A stretch of 64,000 nucleotides of DNA from Cheiracanthium punctorium. Lineage: Eukaryota; Arthropoda; Arachnida; Araneae; Cheiracanthiidae. Location: the NCBI GenBank assembly GCA_038373885.1, contig JAWZYV010010319.1, positions 1,104,001-1,168,000 of the forward strand. Reading direction: 5' to 3'. A program made the position numbers and the translations under genes. The first letter of the stretch is position 1, and every line of letters starts with the position of its first letter. The notes beneath the pieces are model-generated. The model was not told the DNA's origin. It searched no databases and saw only the letters and a list, made by a program, of their open reading frames with translations. Below are positions 11,115 through 23,100 of this stretch, piece after piece.

Positions 11115-14100
11115 CTGTAAGAGAAAGTTAATTTAAGGTCAGTTGAAAATTGACAAAAAAGAAAAAATACTCCTAAAATTGGAGGGAACGGATGTATTTT
11201 TAAATTTTTAAAGTAGCTAGGAAATGTATCTGTACTGTTCTGCATGAACGTGCAAAATTTTGTGGGCATTGGTCTAATGGTGTCGTAGATTTTTTATTTT
11301 AGTGTTGAAAACTGGAAAGAGGCATAAAATATCTAAAACAGACGAAATTTGAAAAGGCTCTCGATTTAGTACGAAAATATATATCTTTGTACTATAATTA
11401 TAAGAACAGAACTTGAGAAATGCTGGCTAGTTTGTTCGCAATTCGCAACGCTCTTACGCTAAGGAAAGAATGAGAAAGAATAAAAAATAAACCCAACTGG
11501 TTATAAGCAGATACTTTTATTTTACATATTCTTGTACTAAAAATGACGAAGTCAAGTTTTTAGACAAATATATAACCTTTTCTCCTTTTTACTTTGCGTT
11601 TTTTAGTGTATCGGGTTAGATAAATTATGTCTAAAAGACGGGTGTTTTCTTGCTTCAGTTTTTAACCATTTGTGTACAAAGTGCTTTTTCGTAAACTGTT
11701 GAGTGCACCGTACGTCTATGTAATTGAAATTTTTCTATCTCCTACTGCTTTTGAGAAAAAAAAATTCTATTTGACGTCTAAACCATCTGACTATGTAGCA
11801 CAAATTCACTTCACTATACTTAGACACCATTTTTAAGGCAATAGCTCTTATCCACTGATAAGTCAAACTGAAGAATAGGATTTTAGTAAACATCTTATAC
11901 AAATATATAGATGTATGCATACATACATTCCTGTCTAGTTCCTAGATGTGTCCGCTTTGCCAGTAAATATTAAAAAAAGCATATCAGGTTTGCCATATTT
12001 AACTTTCAAAGGAGAGCGTTAAAAATATTTTTAATCGCTGGTCCGTATATTCATAGTTGGAAAATGATTTCGTTTTAAATAGTATTAACTTTTTGATAGT
12101 CTATATTTTATTAAAGGTATCATACTTAAATACCGATAAAATGCATAAGAAGATTCTGACTTTAAAGCGGACTTTATTCTAAAATTTTCTATAACTCTAG
12201 ATTTTTTTTACTACAGTATACTATAGGAAAATCAATATATTGGAAAACTTTTATAAGTGGACTGTCTGAAATCTTTAAAGCAAATTTATTTGCAAAGAAG
12301 TTCTTTATATACTGTCGAAAGAATATCAGTGTTACGCGAACTACATTGATCCCACAACGTAATGTCTTAGAAAAATAGATATGAAAAGTTATTCAAAATT
12401 CCTTTTTATACTTTAACCATATTTATATGCGTCTACAAGAAATCAATGTATTTCAGCTGTATAATTTAGTGAGGATTTCTTTATGCATAATCTCATAAAT
12501 TTCAGCGGAGGATTTCAAGATGCTTTGAGAATCCTTTATGATGATAAGTGCGGCAAAAAAATTGGTTATAGATATGGATATCATAGATTTTTAACTTTTC
12601 ACGTACTCTCAAAAGAGGAGCTATTATTCATATCTTTAAACAGCTTATAAAATACAGAAAAGTTGATATATGGTCAGACTTTGCTAGGCTATAATTCGCT
12701 TATATGTTGGTTTCTTATCAAATGGAAAAAAAATTCCATTATCTATGATATATGTAAGATTATTAGTAAACTGGGTTAGTGGCACAGAAATGCCTTGTAA
12801 TTCTCCCTGTTAATTCACTAGTATAAAATACTAGTGTCAAATCTTTCAGTAATATCTTTCAGATTCATCACTAGAAACTTATTCTAAATCCGTTAAGGTA
12901 CTTTGTTCACTTTGCTTTCTTCACTTTGCATTCTTTGTTCACTTTGCATAAACTATTCAAGCTTGAGTTAGCGCTCATAAGTATATACAATTTCAATGTT
13001 ATACGTGTGATAAATATAAATAGTAACATGACCAAATTTAGTTCTAAAACTCATACTTTAATTCAGAGTATATTCGAGAACAACAAGTCATGCTGAAAAA
13101 TAAACAATTTAATTTGAATGTCTATCTTGGATATCTGGATCCATCAGCTTAAGTACCAAACTGAATAAAATTCGAATGCATCGAATTTCTTAAATAATTT
13201 CTAAGCATAATCTGAATAATCTTGTAACTCTCTCTTGTCTGTAAAACTGTTAAAAGAAATTAAAAAAGAAATTAAATATAGTCTATTTTACTTGCCATTC
13301 ATTCGTTACGCTTATCTTTACATATAAAATATCTAATTAGGGAAAAGATGTTAGATGTCATACTCTTTTTATTATTTAAAAGGACATTACAATCCGCAAA
13401 AGCAAAAGCGTGCTATCTACTATAATTTCATTAAATAAAATCCTTAGATAAATTTCACTGTAATTAAATTACAGAGAGTATTTTTTTCTAGATTAATAAT
13501 TAGGAATGGTGCGCCATTAAAACTTTTAAGCGCACACATGAAGCGCAATAAAAGAGAAAATTTCATCAAATGTTATTCTAAATACAGACTTTAGCTCTGT
13601 ATTGTTTTTACTTACTTGTTGAGCTGCATCTAAGTCTCTGACATTGTTAATGTATATATCGCCAAGTAATATGAGTCCTTTTACGTGATCTGGATGATGC
13701 TGAAAAGAAAAGAATCAAGCATGACTTTATAACGAGGCTAGTTTTAATAAAATTCAACCAAAGAAAAAAAAACTGCAATCATAATAAAGAAATTTGTAAT
13801 ATTAAGTAAGCATTTAAATTAGCATCAAAAGATTTATCATTAGAAAAATTTATTCACTTTACCTTCAAAATTCAATTTAATACATTTTAAATACGTGAAA
13901 TAAATAGAAATTATATCTAATTACAGCGTATTTTCCCTTCTAACCAACAGATGATTCCAAAGTTGCTTCAAAAATCTATATCTGTCAGAAGCTGACAGAT
14001 ATTGGCCAGAAATCATCAAAGTTTGAAATGACAACTGGCTAGCGAAATTCGAATCCACAGAAAAATGGAAAGATATTTTTTGCTTAACCTGCCTGGAAGA

Positions 14101-17100
14101 CTTTACTTTTGGCTCAGTTATTATATGCGTGGTTTCCATGCTATCCAGTCACCGTACGTCAATCCATATGGGTGCGATTGAAACAAAAAGCCGATTGCAA
14201 AAACTAGTACCTATGATACGAAGTACGTAGTGTATAAATAATTTTTATATTCTAGAAGAGCAATTAACAATAACTTCAGTTAAATTTGATAATTCCATTT
14301 GAAATGCATTACAGTAATGACATTGATGACAGTAAATATTGTAAAATTTTTGAAGGTTCATAAGACATACATGGACTTTTCCGTTCTAATAACACCAGTG
14401 TTATTGTGCCCCAGTTTCCATCCTCGTGTTTTCATGGCTATATTATTTGACACGTATCCCTAGTTACAATAATGTAGAACAAATGACAGAATACATTAAA
14501 CTTTTTAAACGTTGTATAGCTTAGGGTGTATATTGTAGAATACACATTTAATAATCTGGGACTTTCCTAGTAGTGAAAAAGACGTGATTGACTTTCTATA
14601 AGAAAAGGGAATAATGCACAATAAAAAAGATTTTTCAAATAATCATGGAATGAAATTGTGTTATTTCACCAATTATTCTCCAAAAAAAAGGTGTTCAATC
14701 ATGTAGAGAAATGAAATTCTTAAGATGTGAAACATGGCTTGGCTCATACTTCGATTGATTTCTGTGAAAGACATCTTAAAATGAACCATAACGCAGTTGC
14801 TGACTGGAATAGTTGCATGCAAGATATATGAACATTGTCATCGATATCTCAATGTAAAATTGGCAGATTTAACAAAATTGTTGAATTTTATGAAAGCCTT
14901 TTCAGAAGAAGGAATAGCAACGTCGGTCGAGTTCTTCCACCACATTCGGTAATTGATAGTTTACGCCAGGAAACAAATGAATGTTTTCTCGTAACTGCTC
15001 CCAATCTCTCTTCAAAAACGATTTTGAATGCTACTGAAAATAACGTAATGGGTGGAAGTACAGCTTTTTAAAGTTGCTGGAAAGGCTTACAACTGCAAGA
15101 ATTGCAAGATACTGGGTTTGACCATATAACTATCATTCACCGATAAAGATTTCGAATATAATTTCATGACCCAGTTACAGGATGTCCTACACAACCAGTA
15201 GAGCAAATGTGATATGTAGCGCAAAATGGTTGAATAAACGTCAACGTGGCATTGCATGTCACCATATAGAATCTTATCAATTAGAATTTATGAAGCGAAA
15301 GAAATATCCTCAAAATCAATTTTTAAAAAAATGTTAATTGGCATTGTAAATTTTATGTCTTCTATGTAGATTTGTGTTTCACCCATTTCGCTCTTCATAC
15401 ATATCGTCATAGTTAATAAAATATGCATTTGTGTTAAGGATGGCGACATCATATCTTCTTTTTATATTTACTTTATAACTTCGTTCATTTTAATGGCAAC
15501 AGGTGCAAATAATTTAACTTTGCGATAAGTGGAGTTATTAAAATAGAAAAGTACCAAATTTTCATATTTAAGTGTTACTTAGAAACCGGAAAGTTTTTCC
15601 TTTATACTTACGTGGGGAAAAGTCAGTCAGTAAGACACAAATGTGTAAAGTACGAACAGGCATGTTCAAATTGTATTTAATATAACAGCAAGTAAAAAAG
15701 CGGGGAGTTTACAAATCTCTTAAATATATCACCTAACTGAAAGAATCATAATGATAAATGCAAAAGCGTTTCAGATTGTGATAAAATAAACGTATCAAAT
15801 TCAATTTAAAAATAAATTTATCTTCTCTGTGAAGCAGAATAGATGCAGAAAGTCAACATACTTTATGTGACAAAGCTGCATTTGTATTCACTCTATTTCC
15901 TAGAGAAAATAAAATTGCTTCACCTATCAAGAAATGTTAGGTTTGATTTCCGCACAGCATGGGTAGAGAAACTACGTTTTTCAAATAAAATCGAGCCAAA
16001 GCATCGTCCTACAGTATGACTTTATTTTCTCATATAACTATCACAGAGATTGTTCAGAAAAGACTGATTTTAAAAATAAATATTAAAAAATAATAAAAGT
16101 GGGTATAAATTTATCATTTGCTGCACTATTCATCGAGCACCGGGGTCTTTTATATCTTCAATTTTTAACTTGTGTTTCGATGGTCATCAACAAGGTCTCT
16201 GCATGGGAAAACGCAATTAAAATACCGGAGTGACTGTTTCAAAAACTAAGCAATTGTGCATGTTTCCGTCTCTAAAATCAGCAATGTGCCTGAGTCCACG
16301 TACAAAAGTTTCAGAAATCTTTGGGAACATTTCAGCTAAAATAATCACGTATGCAGCAAAGGTATACTCTTTCAGTGCCTTAATCGCGCCGCCCCCGGTT
16401 GTATGCTGGCCAGAAAGCCACAAGTCACACAACGTTACCCGACTACTACTTATCCCCCCCCCCCCCCCAATAATAGAATTGCCTGCAATTCCGGCCTCAG
16501 CAGTGGCCAATGCCTTGTCGGCAAGTGCCAGCCAATAATAAATAAATAAATAAGAAAGAAAGAAAAGTGCCTTAATCATCTGTGCTTTTGGCAATAGATT
16601 TTTCAGGTACCTCATGTGACTGGGCAGACTTCGGAATGTTTTCGTTTGAAATTGTGATTGTTTTGAAAGTATTTTTTAATAGTAATTACATTATTTTCAT
16701 TTTTATCTCTTTTCTTTTAGTGTCCTCTCTGAGTAATGCTTGAAACTGTTTCTGAAAATTAGAACTATAAAATACCTATTATTCGATTAAAATGCAGAAA
16801 ACGATGCATTTCTCTCGCCTTTCGATTATTTATCATCGATTTTTAAGATGCAGTCTTTTTAAAGGCACTCTCCGTATAGTTACAAAAAATCATATCTTTA
16901 TAAAATGATATGCTAAAAAATGCGTTTGTTATACTAACTTGTAAAAGTCTGTGTAAAAAAGGGACAGCTTCCATCGGACGACCAGCTTCAGATAAAAGAA
17001 GGGCCAGGTTAAACAACGCACTTCTGAAATCTTCTCTTATCTGTGAAAAATAAATACACCAAAAAATTAATACCCTACGCAAGTATAAAAGAAAAGGTTG

Positions 17101-20100
17101 ACCATATCTATATTAATTTTTTTTTAAATTTAAGTATTTAAAAATTTATAATATTTAGATGAATTTCAAATAATTCAATAGTACAGCACATTTTGATTTT
17201 TTGTGTTGCGATTTAAGAAATTCCTTATGAATCGTGTGTTGGAAAAACCATAAACCTAAAAGTAGCAAAGTTTCGCCCTGTTGGAGGAAAAAATGAGTCA
17301 GGTGAATCCTATGATAGTTGTATTAAAATCTATTGAGTACTATATATTGAAAATTAAAAAATAAAATTTCAAAATCGGAGTAACTATTATATACATACAC
17401 CACATTTGAATTTTAAGTAAAATAGGAATGATTGATGATTACGTAATACACTTACTTGAAACGCGATTACTAAGGAATTTCTATGGTTTATGATTGTTCG
17501 CTGAAAATATTTATTATGAATTATTAATAACTTCTAGCTCTAACAATATTTTAGGAGTCGTACTGATAAAAATTTTTACCTTTTTCTACGGTTTTTAATT
17601 ATACAGGGTGATCAGTTTAAAAGAGTACGTATTGGTTTTTCTTATAACCCTTAAATCTGATGAATGTAGCAACTATTCTAAAACTGAAATAAAATCGTTT
17701 GAACATTGTTTCAATGTGAAAGACTGTTTCCAACACTGTTGGACTGTTACAATTTTATTTGTGAGGTAAAACAGAAACTGAGAAAGCGCAGTGTTACTTA
17801 ACCCTTTAACGCGCAGTGTGTCCGCTCCGGGAACGCCAAACTCTGACGTTTTGACTGTTGCCAGTCACGAAGAATAGATTTGATTTCTATAAAAATAGTA
17901 GCGGGTGACATAGCTCCACGAGAATCCTTTACTTTATAGTACGTCATTTCCCGCAAAAAAATTGTCACGATTATTTTTAACATCACTGACATCTGCCGAA
18001 AATTGGAAGAACGCGAGAACAGCTGGATAGATTGCCCAATGCTGAAAAAAGGGCAGCCGTTGCCATCGCTCGACTTAACTACCAGCAAGATGGCGGACGA
18101 CAGAAACGTTCATCGCGTGCCACAGATCTAGAGACCCTTTTTTGACGCAGCTGGCTGTGCGCGAGCACAGCCGGCTGTCGTCTAAAAAAGGGTCTCTAGA
18201 TCTGTGGCACGCGATGAACGTTTCCATCGTCCGCCATCTTGCTGGTAGTTAAGTCGAGCGATGGCAACGGCTGCCCTTTTTTCAGCATTGGGAAAGGGTT
18301 GCGCCTCAAAGGGTTAATCCTGCGATAATTTTACTTTTTAAAACATAATTGAATTGAAATTTTTTACATTATTATTCATCACATCAAATGTTGAAAATGC
18401 CCACCGCCATTTTGAATGCAAGCATGAATGTGACGAACCAAGTCCTTCTGACACATTTCGCACCATTGTTGGTGTTACTGACGAAATTTCTTTCAGTTAT
18501 GATTTGTCTTAATTCATCGTTGCTTGCAGGAATTCTCTGGGAAACCCTATCTGCGTACAAACTTTTTGAAAATTCGCTCTAAGGAATGATAATGTAAAAA
18601 AAATTTGAATTAAACTATTCTTTTTTTTTCAAAAATAAAATCATTGCAGAATTAACTAACATTGTGCGTCTCCATTTCTGTTTTACCTCACAAATAAAAT
18701 TGTAACAGATCAACAAAATTGGAAATTGTCTCCCACACTTAAATAAGGTTCAGGCAGTTATATTACAGTGTTAGAACAGTTGCTGCATTCGTCAGATTCA
18801 AGAGTAATAAGAAAAACCAACGGGTGCTCTTTTAAACACACTGTATTTGATTTAGAAAAAGCATAGCATTATTGAAATAGAAAATTCTTTTCTTGATCAT
18901 TTTTTAAAAAATTATTCATATTAAATCAGTTTCCTCAGTTCAGAGTTTTGATCATAGAGCACGACTCTGTAAATGAAAGAGTAGGCAAAAGAAGCAATTG
19001 ATAGCTCTGTCTTCTGGAAAATGAAATTATCTAAACATTTCTTAAACTTATCTTGCGTAAAATTTTTAAAAAGACGCTTTATAAGACATCGTTTTTTTAG
19101 CTTAGCATCATCTGTGTTAGTAATCAGCATTCAATAACAATTCAAACAATTTTAAAATTCAGTTCAGTAATTGAATTAAGCATTGGGATTTCAACAACCA
19201 GGCAACTTTTTTTTTAAACGGACCATTTATTAGCGCCATATTAGTGAAGATATCTACGTAGGTATGATGCCGATCACACAACTAAACTATTTGTTCAGTA
19301 TAACTATGCAACGAAGTCTTGATTTAAGTGAGGGACACCTCGTGTGAGTGTAAATTTCGCGTTGAGAGACAGGGTATATATACTAATTTTTAAAACACAT
19401 ACACAATTACTTCATGCAATTATAAACACCCTTCAAACCGTTTAAACTATTCTCTAAATATACAGAGTGGTTATAATTAAAAGTACCACTTTAAAGCGAT
19501 CAGAAAAGGAAAACTACTGGACCACATGTTATCAAACTTGGTAATTGTGTAAAGGTGGTCAGGGAATTAATTGATTATCGGCGAAAAAAAGGTTAAAAAA
19601 TTCAATACCAGCGGCAAGGACGTATTTACGGGGGGGGTGGCAGGTGTCGAAACCTCATCCCCCACGACATTGATTTTGTTACTAAAATGATAATAATATA
19701 GTGTCCTTTTGAGAAAAATACTGCCTTTTTTACCGTTTGGACTCCCTCCGAAATTTTTGAACTCACTCCAAAATGTTCTTCACGGGGGAGGGGGGGGGTA
19801 GGACCCCCTGAGCCCCCCCTTTTAATACGTCCATGCCCCTGGTGTTGAATTTTTGAGCTTGTTTTCCGCGGATAATAAGCTCCCCGACCACCTTTACCCA
19901 ATTAACAAGTTTGATAATATTTGGACCAGTAGTTTTCCTTTTCTGATCGTTTTAAAGTGGAACTTTAATTATAATCACCCTGTATATTACCATTTTCTTC
20001 ACAAAGTACTGATAATTAATAGTGATTGTTCGGGTGCTTCCGCCTTCAGTGATGCTACGAGTGATGAAATACCGTTCGCTGATTGACTCTCTTCAGTCAG

Positions 20101-23100
20101 TCACGAAGACAATACTTATTCTTGCACCCCGCACGTTTAGTTTGCGCTTCATACTGTCAATCTCGTGTTGGGGGCTAGGAGTCCGCTTTAGCTCTGAGAT
20201 ACGTTACTCGTGAAAAACTCGCGTATTATCCCATTCGTGTAAGATAGATCATGTTAAAACGCGAGTTCCCTGTGTACCGTCCCCACAAGACTCTATTACT
20301 TGTGCAATCTTTAAATAATCGTCAGACTGTTCTCATTATTGAATGAGACAGTGCATCTAATGAATCCGTGCTGAGCATCTCTCTAAAAGTTGTTCTTTGA
20401 TTTTGTGTCTTGCACCTACTCACGGTGCTTTGTGTTAGTTACTTGACATGTGACAGTTTTCTCCAACATTTGAATCGGCTTTCGGATTCACGTGTTCCTA
20501 TGTCTTTCTTAAAAATTTGGATGCATATTTGGCATTCTTATTATGAGTCATTCTCACATAATTTTAAATTTTATGTGCTTGTCCGAAAAATGTCAGTTAA
20601 GCATGTCAGTCATAGATGTTTAACATTTTTTTCAACAATTCCTTACAAGCACTGCACTAGGCACTAGTTTAAATATTAAAAAAAGTACAATTTCAATATT
20701 AAAAAAAATAATGTTGTAAATGTCATTAAGAAGGCATGTCCGAAACTTCAAACGGATTTGTGTGCTTGGACGAGCAACCGCTTATAAATCCACATCAAAG
20801 AAAGGACAAACACAAGGGGGGGGGGGTAAATGCCTTATGGGAGGACTTTTTTGGGCATCTAGCGAGTATTCACGTTACATCTGGAGGAAACCGCCCAAAA
20901 CTCCAGACAGCTAGACCGACGGCCCCGCAAGAGGACAAAACCCTGTTCCTCCACTTGAGCCATCTACCAATGTCAGTGGCTTTAACAACTGTGCTACACA
21001 TTGGTAAGTCTGTTTTAGTTTAAGTAAACAAACAATATTTTATTTTGTTGTCTTTTTCCCAAATTTATAGCGAGTATATTTATTATGTGTCATTACCAAC
21101 ATTATTACTGAAATACGTAATAAATAAATTTAAATTGGTTGTAGTATTTATAAAGAGCTTTGAGACTACATTTAATGTAAATATTAAATTGGCTCTTAAT
21201 TGTTATAATTTAGCCTTAAATAGGCTTAACTTTAAAAAAATGACATTACCAAGGCGCTCTGAAGGCATGAAAATGGCTTTTAAGGGCATGGTTTTAGGCT
21301 TTAAAAATGCATATTACTATTTTTTAGTTAATATTGTGAGCATTTTATTATATGGATTAATTTAAGCTTACATAATTTAAGTTATTATTATGTTCACAAA
21401 TGTGATTACCGCATTCCTCTCTGTGATTATCATACTTCAATGAAAAATATAATATTTAATTAAAACCAGTAATGTATAGTTAAGGATTTTCTCTCGGCTG
21501 GGAAGTTCAAAGAGAAGAAACTGTAAAAAAAAGGAGAAAAATCCTCTTTTTCTTTTGTGAATGTCACTTTAATTTCGGGAAATCTCGACCCCTAACAGCC
21601 ACACCTTGACTACCCCACTGATTAAAGCTATAATTATTGAAAACGATCTCTTCTGGTAATTTTTTACTTGATAGCAGACATAGATAATTGTATTAGCAAT
21701 AAAAAAATCGGGAATTAAAACAAACAAAAACATTTTAAAACAAAATTTAACATTATAAGAGAATGACAATTATCTGTCAAGCACATGCATGATGATTCTG
21801 CCTGGTCTGGTGTGAATTTCAATATTAATTCTTGTGAATATTGGACTAGCTGTGTTTCATCCATCCATCCGTACTTTTGATATAGTGTCTGTAGGTTCCA
21901 TCGGCTTTCTGTCTCCTTACCACCAAAAAGTTATGTACATTCAATGACTCAATGAATTGGCGCTTGCTGATAATAGAGCTCGCTGGGGGCCGTACTTTTC
22001 ACCATAGAAAGTTTATGTAAAGTGAGAAAATAAATGCATTTTCACAATTTTTTTTTTACTTTATTCTGTCTTTCATAATGGCATTTACTCAAAAAAGTTC
22101 CTTGTGTATAGCAACTTTAATTAGTAATTAAAACTGATATTTCAAAACTGAAATAAAATAGAATAAATGTAATTAATCGCGTTTTACATTGTTTAAAAAT
22201 TAGCAGAAATATAATCATAATTAGTCTAATAACATGTGAATTTCTAACCTGCACAGCTTTCTGAAACCACTGTTCAGCCAGCGTTAGATTTTTTTCATCC
22301 ATTGCCAACATTCCGAGATTAAAATAAACCCTCTCGTTCACTCTTTTCCTTCTAAGAAGGATGTTTAACCTAAAAGTTATAATAACAATTTATGTATCAA
22401 TTTAGTAAACAAATTGCTAATTACTTGGTAACTGAAAAAAAAAACACATCGGTTAATTAAAGACAGACATCAATACAGAACTGCAATCATTCACCTAGAA
22501 AAAAAGAAACACAAGTACAACTCAACTTTTCCACAAACAGGTAATGTGGTGAAGTGAAACAGCAGTAAAATATAATTTTGAGACGGTTCCCATGGGAAGA
22601 CCACACAAGTGGACCGTAAATTAGAAGAGGCGCCAGGCAATGGACAGTCTGGACACTATAGCACAATGAACTGTCAACGTTAAAATATTTATGGCCGAAA
22701 ATATTTATGGCCGAAAATGATATGCAAATTTGGCGGGGTATATTCCCGAATGATCCACCTACATGTCTGGGATTCGACGAGAGGATGCATTAATTCCCCG
22801 ATACGAACAAATCAGAAACTCCAGCCAATGATGTAAGAGGGGGTAAGAAAAGAGGAAACAACCCCGTGGGAGAAGAAAAAAGACGACAGAACGAGTGTGC
22901 GAGAGAAAAGAAGCAGAAGAGAGTTTGGAAAAGGTGTGAACGGACTTACAAAATCAGTGTGTGCTTCGAATCAATATGATCAAGTTGTGTTCAAAAGAAA
23001 CATGGAATCAGAGGCTAGATGATGGCTTAAGAGAAAGAAAGCGGTTCCAATAGGGCACGCGTCGATCGTGTCTTGTGTAAAGATGGCTACCTCATCATAA

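Larger units (their letters stand above)
17602..18845 (-). mobile_element. Tc1/mariner-superfamily element with long terminal inverted repeats
   Basis: The left end TACAGGGTGATCAGTTTAAA and the right end, read in reverse as TACAGTGTGTTTAAAAGAGC, begin inverted repeats of roughly 150-190 bp sharing GGTTTTTCTTAT and TTTTATTTGTGAGGTAAAAC. A TA precedes the left end. The body holds a decayed transposase end (18379-18600) and is interrupted by a piggyBac-like MITE at 17798-18317. Confidence 0.7.

Noticed and set aside
10949..11269. Alternative frames across the last TMTC3 exon
   Set aside because: The exon has one frame continuous with exon 19; the others are shadows.
13921..14139. 72-residue minus-strand frame ([10 protein letters not shown] region)
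   Set aside because: Somewhat protein-like, but no splice sites, family or phase linking it to TMTC3 exons; exons 18 and 19 join without it.
14835..15071. 78-residue plus-strand frame
   Set aside because: No recognisable domain and followed by stops in all frames; perhaps an old transposon fragment, but not supportable.
16217..16615. 132-residue minus-strand and 102-residue plus-strand frames
   Set aside because: They overlap each other across a poly-C tract and show no domain; open by base composition.
20020..20300. Solo LTR or small RNA gene
   Set aside because: G+C-richer, but no paired ends, RNA-polymerase III boxes or stable fold could be shown by eye.
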